From Coriolopsis trogii (Eukaryota > Basidiomycota > Agaricomycetes > Polyporales > Polyporaceae): DNA of 64,000 nt. The DNA is taken from assembly GCA_020543525.1 (NCBI GenBank), contig JAHYIO010000031.1, forward strand, positions 1 through 64,000, read 5' to 3'. A program made the translations under genes and the position numbers. Positions 1 through 11,290 of the stretch are shown piece after piece. Position 1 is the stretch's first letter, and every line of letters starts with the position of its first letter. The notes under the pieces were generated by a model that saw only the letters and a list, made by a program, of their open reading frames with translations, ran no database searches and had not been told where the DNA came from.

Positions 1-592
1 TAACAGGTCCAAGACGGTGGGCCGCAAGGCATGCGAGTAGATTCGGGGAAGGAGCTCGGGAGGAACTCTTGGAGGTTGGTCCGGATCGTACATCCGCGGA
101 AAAAACAGACGGATTTGATGGCGAAGACCGAACTTTCCGAACATGTAGTTTGGTATTTTGTGGAGAGGGACCTGCCGCGTCTGATCCTGATCAAAGGTGA
201 GGGACTGGATGCTCAACACTAGGACCGAAAAAACATACTCTGATAACAATGGGATGAGTGATGTGCACATCCGTTGTCAAGGCCTCCGAGAAAGGGGGAA
301 CAAGATACACGGCAATAGCACGAGCAAAGGGCAGGAGCTTCGTCAGTCCAATCACCGAGTCGAAGTCACCCCGAAGCGTATGGTTATGGGGGGCATCAAG
401 ACCGATTCGGGGGTTCACGAAAATGCGGCTACATTGGGCCCCGTCTTCGTCGTCATCGGTCACTCCGCGACCCGCAAGTGCAAAATCGAGAAACGCATGA
501 ATGCTTTGTGCAACCAGGCCTTCGCACGTGTCAACGAAGTCGTGGAGACCGAGGACGTGTGGCGGCAGATATTCGTCTGGATAGGGGGGCAT
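1..592 (-). CDS. Family E protein, N-terminal part (runs off the window)
   Basis: Unknown function. Exon 1 (592-239) begins MPPYPDEY and contains FVNP and GDFDSVIG blocks. A 52-nt intron (238-187, GTATGT...CAG) leads into exon 2, whose first residues include HKIPN followed by a K-F-G-L-RHQIRLFFP block. The same order of blocks (YPDE, FVNP, GDFDSLIG, HKIPN, RHQIRLFFP) and the same intron position occur in the gene at 19057-22351, so the two are paralogues. The gene continues beyond position 1, and no stop or frameshift is visible in the part present. It lies 3.8 kb downstream of helicase A on the same strand, matching the helicase B / family E arrangement further along. Paralogy is clear from the sequence; the function is unknown. 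Confidence 0.75.
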
Positions 593-1398
593 CGTGGTGA
601 CTATACCCTATGTTGAAAACATGGACATTATATGTGAGTCTCAGACGGACTCGTGGGCTATCTACCATCCGCCTAACAAATTGATATCACGATCGACGTT
701 GGTGGTACCTGTAATATATGACACTGCAAACGGGAGATCTATAAACATTGATGCCAAGAGCGGGTAAAGGATGATGAGGACCGCAAGATTACCCGGGACT
801 CTGCTTATGACGCGCATGATTCATATATAGAGTGGCAAGTGGAGAAGTTTGGCGGATAGACAGCAACCATTAGAGTGTTCGGAACGGGATAAATATCCAT
901 GGTGCAATTACAACAGTGACCGCTGCCAGTGTAGACATTAAACGGGCATACGCAGACCACCCGCAGCTTTGAACGCTGTGGGGCGATCAGCTGGAACAAG
1001 GAGGGGCGAGGACCCAAGCCCCACTGAGTGTAGAGACAGCAGCGATCCATTGCAATGATTGTTGCGTGCAGATGCCTGATAACGGGAAGGAATTGTCACC
1101 AGCGGATGTGCATATATTTGACAAAAGCCAAACATGTACTGATGACGATATGCCACCCCAGGTGAGGAGCTAGCAAAAGGCATTGTGACTGCACGGCAGA
1201 ACGGGAGCACAAATAAGACCAGACGTAGACATCAGTCACTCAGTCATTTATCAGGTCAGCAAAAACAAAACGGACCCACGCTGAACGTGCATGTCCAGGT
1301 TGGTCTCTAGACGCTGCATCACTGATCTCCACACCTGCCTACTCATGAGGGGGGATGTGAGGAAATCATGCCAGGATTTGAGCGTGAGGGATTGTATA
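593..1398. other. Intergenic, nothing recognised
   Basis: Upstream region of the partial gene at 1-592. I see no convincing coding sequence, no long repeat and no copy of the GTGAAGAACAATCCTCAC motif found upstream of the related gene at 22351. Confidence 0.5.
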
Positions 1399-1576
1399 TG
1401 TCCGACAGTGTCAGACGGCTGCAGCAGAGTCATGTGAGCGTGCGGAATAGGCGAACGATGCAGACCAGCTAGCTGACCGGCCATGGAACAGCGGCACCAC
1501 GCCTTCGTGCATAATGTCCGACAGTGTCAGACGGCTGCAGCAGAGTCATATGAGCGTGCGGAATAGGCGAACGATG
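1399..1576. repeat. Direct repeat carrying the 19-bp palindrome
   Basis: Two copies of a segment of about 60 bp start at 1399 and 1514. Each begins with the palindrome-like TGTCCGACAGTGTCAGACG and continues with the same gctgcagcagagtcat stretch and the same gcgaacgatg end. A further degenerate inverted copy lies at 1720-1737. Confidence 0.8.
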
Positions 1577-1830
1577 GCCAGCACTGTCCGTCAGCTCACT
1601 GGTCTAGGGCTGTTCAACACAAAGGCAGTTTATCCTGCAATCCAGAGCTACCGCAGGAAGGAGCGCTGCTGCAGTTCGCTGCGTGTGAGAAGGCGCGGAA
1701 TCCGCGCTGTTGCTGTGGTGTCTGGCACTGTCGGACAACTGCAGCTCACACAAATGGAATACACTGCAGCTATGCACATCGGGTATAAAAGCCTTCGGAC
1801 CAGTCATTAGTTGTCCTCATTAAATCCACC

Positions 1831-2016
1831 CTCACGGAAGTGAGTGGTTGTTGATCACCCACCACACATCTTCCACCATGCTTATCCTTAACTGCTGTTC
1901 AGTCAACATTCCCTTCAACATCAGCCCTTACGGACGTGAGTGGTTGTTGATCATCCACTACACATCTTTCACCGCACTCATCCCCAACTGCTGTTCAGTA
2001 AACATACCCTTAAAGC
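1831..2016. repeat. Tandem duplication, about 93-bp unit
   Basis: Two diverged copies, each containing gagtggttgttgatca and aactgctgttcagt, sit head to tail. Both are open in one frame, but nothing links them to a known protein. Confidence 0.65.
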
Positions 2017-2027
2017 CTCGCTTTGTT

Positions 2028-2181
2028 TGGTATCGCGGGACCAAGTCAAAGCATTCTTATTATGCATCGATCCCGACTTCGTCGGAGCCGACAAACGAAG
2101 AATCGCTTCGTGTGGTAGGGAGGGACCAAGTAGAAGCGTTCCTGTTATGCATTGACCCCGATTACGTTGGAGCCGAAGCAC
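2028..2181 (+). repeat. Diverged duplicated segment with coding-like substitution pattern
   Basis: Two copies 85 bp apart (near 2039 and 2124) translate to RDQVKAFLLCIDPDFVGAD and RDQVEAFLLCIDPDYVGAE. Most nucleotide differences between them are synonymous. The 85-bp offset puts them in different frames, so they cannot be read together now. They look like remnants of a repeated protein segment. Confidence 0.45.
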
Positions 2182-3138
2182 CAAGAGGTAATAATGCTTG
2201 TTGCTCACGCATACATCAATGCCACTGACAGGATGTTGGACTTAGGAAATGCCATGGAGCCGCTGTGCAGCTCACAGCGACGCTGTCGGAGAAGGTGGGG
2301 GCCTCAAGGTTCTTATTCGTATAGAATATTGACACAACATATACACACACCAGGCGGGGTGAGTAACATTGCTTATTACTCATGGATTGATTGCTAACAA
2401 CAACTTTGATAACGATCCTGTCAAACAATCCTAATCAAGCGAGGAGAGTTGTGCGTGATGTTACCTGCCCATTACTACAAGTGAAGCTGATCAATTCATT
2501 CATGGTAGGGGAGGACTCACTCGGCTTTGAGCGCGGGGACGTGGCAGAAGGCCGCGAGGGACTCGTACAGTCTGTAAGTACTACTTAAGGTGACATGAAG
2601 AGACATACTAACAAGACACCAATACAGCTAGCTACCCTGTCCTGTCATCCATGATAGTGGAGGCCATCCCGGCATTAAAGGTGCTATCGCACCGAATTAA
2701 GGAGGTCACTTTACAATCATGCACCTAACGTCGGGCCTCATCCATAACTGGGATTCCAAGATTCTTGCCGGTTCATAATGTTTGCTTGTAGTACTTTCGA
2801 AATCATACTTCCCACCCGACGTCTTAACCATTGACATCCAATGCCCTACCTACGGCTTGTTGATTGAAACCCGCGCGGATAGACTGGCCTATGTAGTAGT
2901 GACTCTGGTTCAACTTTGGCTTCTGGCATGTGGTGTACATAGATCTCTACTAACGAGTATTTCAACGAGACTATGTTTGTGGCCTCAAAGGCTATTGCAA
3001 TAAAGCATGTAGCTTGTATCGTATGTGACGCCGATTGTTGGATGAAATCGTGGCCATAGAACACAATATATCCAGAATGCGAGAGGTTATATTGAAGACA
3101 GCAGATCCCACTCTCGCGAATGGGGGAATTCTGCCCCT
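2182..3138. other. Intergenic, no gene recognised
   Basis: Short open frames only, with no conserved motifs and no intron-exon pattern. I see no clear repeat in it. Confidence 0.4.
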
Positions 3139-3720
3139 GCTGTCCGACAGTGTCAGACGATACACGCAGAACCCATTGCCGCACTTAGGCAGCTAAGTTG
3201 TCAATCTATTGTTGTCCGACACAGTCAGACGGAGCGACGGGAGTGGACTCATGCCCATATCCTGCACGAACAGTCAACCGTTGACCTACAGTGTCTGACA
3301 GTGTCGGACACCGCACACAGGGTGGCTGTGGTGAAAGCGCCCACCGTCTCGGAGCAACCATTGACCTGCTGGCACAGTGTCTGACAGTGTCGGACACCGC
3401 ACACAGGGTGGCTGTGGTGAAAGCGCCCACCGTCTCGGAGCAACCATTGACCTGCTGGCACAGTGTCTGACAGTGTCGGACACCGCACACAGGGTGGCTG
3501 TGGTGAAAGCGCCCACCGTCTCGGAGCAACCATTGACCTGCTGGCACAGTGTCTGACAGTGTCGGACACCGCACACAGGGTGGCTGTGGTGAAAGCGCCC
3601 ACCGTCTCGGAGCAACCATTGACCTGCTGGCACAGTGTCTGACAGTGTCGGACACCGCACACGGGGTGGCTGTGGGTGTGTGCAGTGCTGGCTGGAGCTC
3701 GCGGACGGCATCAGGATGGG
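3139..3720. repeat. 86-bp tandem array built on the 19-bp palindrome
   Basis: Isolated palindrome copies at 3139 and 3213 precede five units of 86 bp starting at 3291, 3377, 3463, 3549 and 3635. Each unit opens with GTGTCTGACAGTGTCGGACA and continues with the linker gcacacagggtggctgtgg...gacctgctggcac. Units are almost identical, so the array is young or homogenised. Long open frames across it result from the repetition and are not genes. Confidence 0.9.
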
Positions 3721-3815
3721 AGCAGAACGAGATGCGGCATCCGGATTGGGTGGCGTCGGCGGGTGGAGGCGCATCTGATCAGATAAGATGTGCCATAGTA
3801 GGGCCGCTGGGCACA

Positions 3816-4238
3816 CCTGGATTACGTAGGTATTGTACTGAATAAATCGCCAGATTGAGAGGCGCGCATCAGTCGGGCTTGCGCCCTCCTTCAACGCGCG
3901 GGGGCAAATGGCAGCGTGAAGTCCGAAGAGTGACAGTCGGGGGCTCTCAGGTAGTGACAGAGTGATAGCGGTCACTGGTGACATGCAAGAAAGTGTGATG
4001 TTACCGTCACTTTGCAGGGTGACTTTTGCCCCCTTCTGAGTGTAACGCCGTGATATGACGTATGTGACGTACACGTGAAGCGTGATGTTACCGTCACTTC
4101 GCAGAGTGACTTTTCTGCTCCTTTTTCTCTGTGTAACGCCGTGATATGACTGATGTGACCCGCACGCGAGCGTGATGTTACCGTCACTTTGCAGCGTGAT
4201 TTCAAACCCCTAAACCTCGGCTTACTTCGTAATCCAGG
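3816..4238. repeat. Dispersed repeat M, copy 1
   Basis: The ends show inverted CCTGGATTACG and CGTAATCCAGG. Inside are three partial tandem units, each with the imperfect palindrome GTGATGTTACCGTCAC and a tgtaacgccgtgatatgac block. An inverted second copy is at 13044-13677. Some similarity continues past the left end, so the true boundary is uncertain. No target duplication was found. Confidence 0.7.
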
Positions 4239-4368
4239 AATCCATCAATCAGAGGGAAAGCGGTTCATTTCTATGCCAAAGATACAAGTGTGGTATTGAA
4301 TGTATTTAAGTAATGCGTTCATTCAATAACCAACAGAGGGAATACAAGAAACTCATGCGATGATGTGC
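4239..4368. other. 3' flank of helicase A
   Basis: Short flank between repeat M and the helicase A stop codon, probably including its 3' untranslated region. No other feature seen. Confidence 0.4.
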
Positions 4369-7300
4369 CTACTTGCGCGTGGACTTGCGAGATGCCCCAC
4401 GACCACGACCGCCTCGGCCGCGCGCGGCGCCCCCAGCCGCTCGCTCAGCGTTTGACAGCAAATCTGCTGCGCTGCGATGAGTAACCGTGCTGGGCCCCGG
4501 CGCAGCACGATCAATCACGGTGAGATTGTCCGGGGGCCCACGACGACGTTTGCGGGGGGCGGACGGTCCTGGCAGTCCAGCTTCTCCCTCGGGGCTGGAG
4601 AGCTGGCGGGAACCCCTCGTGTCATGGACCGGCGGGGCGCGAGCATCGATGTCAGATAGCGGGGACGAGGTCCGCATGCCCGAGTCGGGATCAACGTCTC
4701 GCCCCTCGTCGTTGATCTGAGGCGGGGGCGGGGACACGGGCTCTGGCGGGGGCGGGGACACGGGCTCTGGCGGGGGCGGGGACACGGGCTCTGGCGGGGG
4801 CGGGGACACGGGCTCTGGCGGGGGCGGGGACATGGGCTCTGGCGGGGGCGGGGGGACGGGCTCTCGCGGGGGTGGCGGGATGCGGTCTTGCGGGGGCGGC
4901 GGGAGGGGAGCGGAGCGAGGTGAGGTACGCGGAGACCCCGAGTCACTCGCGCTAGGGTCCACATATGCCGGCCGCTGCGACCTGGAAGATGTGGACGCCT
5001 CAGGGGGAGGTGTGACCACCCCGACCTCCTTGCGCAACTGCCTGGCGGCCCGCTGTCCCTTCTTGACCTGCCTCAGTCTTTCGGCCTCTGCAGCGCGAGC
5101 GGCTTTCTGGATCTCGCGCTGCGCGTCCTTGTCGGCCTTCTTCTTCGCCTTCTCGGCTTCCTTGAGACGCTTCTGCTCGGCCTTTTCTGCCGCTTTCTCG
5201 TCGGCCTTTGAGCTTGCCTTGCGCTTCCTGGAGGAGGTCTCAGGAGCGACCTCGCGTGCTTTGCCCTTCCCTCCCGCGGCCGCCTTGCGCTTCGATTGGC
5301 GGGGCGGTTCGTCGTCGCTGCCGCCGCTGGGGTCGTCGTTGGGCTCATCTTGGCCTTCCTCATCGTCAAAGTCCTCCTCGTCGCTGCTGTCCTCGTTGAA
5401 CGATTTGGGCAGCAGCTCCTTGAACGCTTTTTCTATAACAGATAAAAAATATCAATATATGAATGTTTAGTGGGCATTGGCATGACTTACTGGTCACTTC
5501 ATCTGCGTTCACAAACGCTTCGTGGAGTTGAAGCTTGGTGAAGCAGATGACGTTCAAGAGGACGTCCGTGGAGTCCTTGTGGATCAGGCGATAGACGATG
5601 ACCTTCTTGTCCTGCGGAAGACGCCAGACTCGGCCAATGAGCTGGGTGTCCTCCTGGCGAGACCAGAGCGTGTCCTATTGAGCATGCATCAAACATGTTA
5701 GACTGTGATAACAATGGCAAAAAAAAATTACCAAGATGATCAGAATATTCGCCTCCGCAATATTGTGCCCTTCCATGCCGACACTGGAGAGGAGGAGGAC
5801 GCGTTTGCCATCTCGTGTCGACGTCCGGAAGTCGTCGAGCGCGGTCGCGCGGGAGTTGACCGACTTCGAACCATTCACCTCGACGACCTCAATGTTGCGG
5901 AACCCCAACACCTGCATAATTATCAGTATGTATAAAATGAAGATTTAGGTTGTTGAGAAACTGACCGATTTGATGAGAGGGTTGTTGGACGGCCATTTAA
6001 TGAACACAATGATGCGGTCGGGGGGGGCATCGGGGTCGCGCGGCGCCATCTCAAAGTCGTCCTTGGGCACCAGCTGGTTGGGAGCGTTGGGGTCGTCGGA
6101 AAGCTTGAGCGGGGGACGGTTGTCCTCCTCGAGATGCCAGTCGAGGATGGTGCAGAGGGCGGAGAGCTTCGTCGATGAGTTGTTGAGCCAGTCCGACTCG
6201 TCCTTGGGGATCCACCCTGGATCGACGCGGAGTTTGGGGTGGAGCTGGCAGCGACGGAACTCCCCATAAAATGCCTGAAGGACGGGTTAGCATAGTGAAG
6301 GACATTGAGGTTTAAATATTCAGTGGGAGTTGATCAAAAGAAAAACCCACTCGAGATGTCCGACAGTGTCAGACACCTCGAGGGAGGCCAATTTTTTCGC
6401 TTGCCGGCCTAGGGGGCGGAACTTGTGTCCGACAGTGCCAGACGCTGCGCGGGGGAGCCCTTTGGCGCTTGCTCTTCGCGGACTCATGTAGCGCTGTCCG
6501 ACAGTGTCGGACGGACGAGACAAGGCCAACTTTTCGATCTCGAGTCAGAGTCAGCCTTTCGTGTCCGACAGTGCCAGACGCTGCGCGAGGGAGCGCTTTG
6601 GCGCTTACTCGTCGCGCACTGGTGCAGTGCTGTCCGACAGTGTCGGACGTGCGAGGTGAGGCTCATTTGGCGCCCGCCGTCTCACCTCGCACGTCCGACA
6701 CTGTCGGACAGCACTGCACCAGTGCGCGACGAGTAAGCGCCAAAGCGCTCCCTCGCGCAGCGTCTGGCACTGTCGGACAAAAGTTCCGCCCCCCAGGCCG
6801 GCAAGCGAAAAAATCGGCCTCCCTCGAGGTGTCTGACACTGTCGGACACCGCGAGGGAGGAGGTGTTTTTGTTGAATGACAAGTCAATGTAGCACTTACC
6901 CCAGTGTCTTCCCGGCTGATTTTCGTCGTCAGCTTCTTGTCCTCGAGCAACTCCTCGGCACTCGCGCGTATGGCCTCCCGTTCATCCTGGTTGGGAGTCA
7001 GTATGATGACGCTCTCATAATAAGCGTCGAGGCCCGAGATGGGCTTTCCCTCCCAATCGCGGGAATGGATGGTCCGTCGGATCACGGCACCAGAGAACTT
7101 CTCCCGGACGTCGCGCACGTAGTGGTGCGTCACCTCCAGCTGCTTCTGCTTCTTGGGGAGGTTGCGTTCGGAAGCGTTGCTCGCCATGACCATGTCGAGA
7201 TACTTCCCCGAGGACTTGAGCTCCTTGAACTCCTTGCGCGCCTCCCGCCCAGCGCGAGCAAGTTCGCGCTTGAGTTCCACGCGATACTCCTCATCACCGC

Positions 7301-9564
7301 ACCCCGGGATCCCAATCGCAAGCCCAATGTTGAGCACATCCTAAGAACCACATTACAAAGTAGCACTCAGAATATAAGAAGAAAACTTACCAATGGGGAG
7401 TTGTGGATGGGGGTCGCCGTCATGCCGATAACGCCCTGGCCCAGCTCGGAAAGCTCGCGAGCGGCGGTCCAGAAGCGCGACGTGTTCCGGCAGGCTCCCA
7501 CCTCGTCAAAGGCGACAACACCAAAGAAATGCGCAAGATACGTGTGCTCTTGCCTGACGGTCCCCGGGTCACGCTCGGGCCGCTGAATGCCACCGCCCAG
7601 TGAGCCCACGAAACAGTGCAGGGCGTCGCTAATGATAGCCTGTAAATATTGGTAGACAGTCAGTAACTGATAAAAAAGTAGTAAGATGTGAACAGGCAAA
7701 AGAGAAACGTACTGGTTGCGTCGCCAGGATGACCTTGTTACAAAGCCCTTGGCCGCCCCTGAGCGCCTTGACCGAGTCCCAAAGGGATTTCCGGGCCGTC
7801 TTGTCCCAGTTGCTGGCGTAGGGGATGACGTCGATGACGCCGTACTGGACGTACCGGTGGATCTCCTTCTCCCACTGGACACGCAGGCCCGGGGGGACCA
7901 CAATCATGTGGAAGAGGTCGGGGAGGTTGCCATCCGGCGTGTCGCACCTACAATTTGCTATGGTCCACCTGTTAGTATTTACAAGTTGCATACTATTGAA
8001 TCGGTACTTACCAAAGGCGCCGGGGAACACGCCGTATACGGCAAAATGCCGGCGGAAGGCGATGTAGAGGCAGATGACGGCGACCACTTGCATGGTCTTG
8101 CCGACGCCGACACCGTCCAGCAACAGGGTCGACTCGCCCGCAATGACGCGTTTCAGCATCTTGTACGCGCCGACGACCTGGTGCCATCGCGGCTCCAACG
8201 GTCGCGCCCGGTCAGTCTTGCAGAACTCCTCCCACATAGGAGACCGGGAATCAAGATTGCCGTCGGGATCGTAGACCTTGTTGAATCCGGGAATCTGTCC
8301 ATCCTTAATCCCCAGGTCGGCCCACAGCGACGCGAGGGGGGTGTTCTGGAACTCCTCGACGCCCGACTCCCACTCGATCTCCTCGGCATCGCCCAAAGGC
8401 TCGGCAGCCAACACCTCTGGGTCGCCGCCGTCGAGGATAATGAGAGCGCTATCAAGCTGCTCGAGGACGTGGATGACGGTCGGGGTGTCGGCCAATCGTT
8501 CCAGGGCACGGCGGAGGGCCATTGGAATAGCTAATAACAAATTAGCGCTGTTTTTGAAAAAAATGAACTGTTGAGTACTTACTGCCAGTATCGCCCTCTT
8601 GGCGCCGAGCAATTAGCTGCAATTGCATGCAGCGCGTCTTCATCAACTGCGCTTGGGCGACCGACTCTTTGTCGCCGAACCGCGTGAGGAGACGGCAGTA
8701 GCGGTTGACGGTCTTCATCCAGGCCGCGAGCTCAGGACCGGTCAGAGCGTCTCCCAGAGTGGCCAAACCTGAAAAGAAAAATGCATTAATCGGAGTGTTA
8801 ACCTCGGGCAAAGACTGATGACCTACGTTCCCATTCCTTCTCGACCTCCTTCTTGAGTTCAGGAAGGCCATCCTTGGCGCGGCGCCACAAGCGGCCCATG
8901 CGGTCCCACTCAATCGCTATGAGCTTCGGGAGAAGTTTTCCGATCCCGAAATGTAGGGCCCCGATCGTCGGGTGACGCACTTCATCGCCGAAGAGCGCGA
9001 CGGCAACAACACCCTCGCAGCGACTCACGTTGGCTGCCTCGGCAGACTGCCACTGCACGAGACACAACATAACGTCAGTATGATCATGTTTGGTGCCCAG
9101 GACTCACCGAACCACATGGTGAGTAGCTCGGGTCCCTTGATGGTGGCAATGCGCCGTGGACGTACCTCCTTGTACCTCATCTCGCGCATGATGGTGAAAG
9201 CGTCCCATCCATGCAACTCCATCGCCTTCGACACCTCCTGCGGGATCTTGAGCTTCTTCACCCACATATCACCGGCCCACTTCCACACCGCCTTCTTGCC
9301 CTCGGAGTAATTGGTGCCCGCCCGGCCGTGCTTGCGCGCCCACTCGAGACGGGAACCCCTCGAATGATTCCTGTAAGCGGCGACGAACGCCTTCGCCGCT
9401 TCCCACTGCTCGGGAGGGAAGTCGATGGCCTCGGGCGTGCACCCTTCGCTGAAGGGGACAACTTCGAAACCAACGCGCGTCCTCCACACAGGGCACTCCG
9501 TCCAGATCTCCGGGTAGTCGAGCACGAGCTCGAGGAAGCTGTATGCGCCGGGGACTGCTGGCAT
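4369..9564 (-). CDS. SNF2-type helicase/ATPase-like protein A
   Basis: SNF2-superfamily DNA translocase-like protein of about 1,340 residues in about 11 exons. The start (9564, MPAVPGAY) is chosen because it aligns with the start of paralogue B. Motifs in order: I, DGVGVGKT; II, FDEVGA (DEVG where most relatives have DEAH or DEGH); III, GMTATP; V, GMEGHNIAEANILII; VI, QLIGRVWRLPQ. The N-terminal 300 residues are shared with B but match no domain I know. The C-terminus is low-complexity: a basic/acidic coiled stretch, Pro-Glu-Pro-Val-Ser repeats (coded by 24-bp units near 4724-4860) and a basic Gly/Arg tail. An in-frame exon at 6274 to about 5967 begins AFYGEF and has almost no methionine, so it is easily missed. 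The intron before it (6899-6275) is 625 bp and holds a large hairpin. Intact reading frame; ATPase activity is uncertain given motif II. Confidence 0.85.
6356..6852. repeat. Intronic foldback of 19-bp palindromes
   Basis: Inside the helicase A intron. Inner arms of about 95-100 bp (around 6561-6660 and 6681-6775) are inverted copies separated by about 20 bp. Outer arms (6357-6440 and about 6773-6850) also match, with the shared ttttttcgcttgccggcc and its complement. At least eight copies of TGTCCGACAGTGTCGGACA or one-base variants occur within it. Confidence 0.88.
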
Positions 9565-9620
9565 TGTGTTGTTGTTGCTGTTGCTGTTGTTGCTGTTGTT
9601 GCTGTTGCTGTTGCTGCGGT
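9565..9620. repeat. Trinucleotide repeat in the helicase A 5' leader
   Basis: A run of GTT/GCT triplets immediately upstream of the helicase A start codon, read as CAA/CAG on the gene strand. An in-frame ATG upstream would translate it as Asn/Ser repeats, but the downstream start fits paralogue B better. Confidence 0.7.
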
Positions 9621-10272
9621 CGCTGCTAGCGAGGGAGAGGAGTATGGTCGCTGAGAGACGGGGCACGAAGGAGCGAAGTGCAGAGCTGCTGCAGCACTCT
9701 TGTATCCTACGGGCAGCGGAGGAACGTTTTCGCCCCTGCATTCCATCACCACGCTGTCTACACGTCTACACCCTTCCATGTCTTCTTTGTGGTCGCCGCA
9801 TGCCCTTCGATCACAGCGGCGCGGCCGCCCGTCAGGGGTCACCCCTGAACAGGTGAACAACGTTGCCATCAACGTCTTATACTGAGCACGCATTCCCCTC
9901 GTGTAATGTATCTCCGTTCCGACGATCAGGGTGAAATCTTATACGGAAAAAGAAGTCCGCTCCTAGATATAATCTAGGGATCGATGACCCTAAAACTCTA
10001 ACTCTAACAATCTCAGGCACGCATGAAATGTGGGAGACGATTTGGCCCATAACAGGCAGGCGGGATCTATACAAATGTATAGGATGTGGTTGATCGGAGG
10101 TTAAGGCTATCGGAGATTCTTCTACAAGATACCCACCCAGCTGGTAGATAACTCGCTGCCTAGAAATATATTGCCCAACGTTGCCTCAGTGGTCAATCGA
10201 CTTCCTCTTCGTAACCTGAGTACAACTAGTCGCTTCCGCGGTTCGGTTTCATGTCTGTCCGGGTTGCATGTC
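9621..10272. other. Intergenic, upstream of helicase A
   Basis: No gene, array or foldback seen. There is no copy of the upstream motif found at paralogue B. Confidence 0.4.
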
Positions 10273-11290
10273 TGTCCGACAGTGTCAGACACCGACACAG
10301 AGGCCGGAGTGCGGGGATCATTTATCCGGCACTCATCGCGTGCCCGTCCGACACTGTCAGACGCTGACACAGAGGCCGGACGGTTGCCATCGACCATCCA
10401 CCGTGCAGCCTGTATCCGTCCGACACTGTCAGACGGGTGCACAGAGGCCGGAGTGCGGGCGTCATTTATCCGGCACTCTTCGCGTGCCCGTCCGACACTG
10501 TCAGACGCTGACACAGAGGCCGGACTGTGGGCATCGACCATCCACCGTGCAGCCTGTATCCGTCCGACACTGTCAGACGGGCACACAGAGGCCGGACTGT
10601 GGGCATCGACCATCCACCGTGCAGCCTGCATCCGTCCGACACTGTCAGACGGGCACACAGAGGCCGGACTGTGGGCATCACCGTGCAGCCTGTATCCGTC
10701 CGACACTGTCAGACGGGTGCACAGAGGCCGGAGTGCGGGCGTCATTTATCCGGCACTCTTCGCGTGCCCGTCCGACACTGTCAGACGCTGACACAGAGGC
10801 CGGACTGTGGGCATCGACCATCCACCGTGCAGCCTGTATCCGTCCGACACTGTCAGACGGGCACACAGAGGCCGGACTGTGGGCATCGACCATCCACCGT
10901 GCAGCCTGCATCCGTCCGACACTGTCAGACGGGCACACAGAGGCCGGACTGTGGGCATCACCATGCAGCCTGTATCCGTCCGACACTGTCAGACGGGTGC
11001 ACAGAGGCCGGAGTGCGGGCGTCATTTATCCGGCACTCTTCGCGTGCCCGTCCGACACTGTCAGACGCTGACACAGAGGCCGGACTGTGGGCATCGACCA
11101 TCCACCGTGCAGCCTGTATCCGTCCGACACTGTCAGACGGGTGCACAGAGGCCGGAGTGCGGGCGTCATTTATCCGGCACTCTTCGCGTGCCCGTCCGAC
11201 ACCGTCGGACACCGACACAGAGGGCGGAGTGCGGGCGTCAACAATCCACCACTCGGTGTACATCCGTCCGACACTGTCGGATGCCGTCAC
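10273..11290. repeat. About 72-bp tandem array with higher-order structure
   Basis: Fifteen copies of GTCCGACACTGTCAGAC or close variants, spaced about 64-74 bp. Linkers share cacagaggccgga and then fall into two classes: one ends tttatccggcactc...cgtgccc, the other catccaccgtgcagcctgtatcc. A four-unit block of about 279 bp is itself repeated (starts near 10415, 10694 and 10973). Open frames across the array are by-products of the repetition. Confidence 0.9.

Noticed and set aside
3206..4074. Several overlapping minus-strand open frames of 137-262 codons
   Set aside because: They translate the 86-bp array in different frames; 86 is not a multiple of three, so each frame repeats out of register. 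No protein features.
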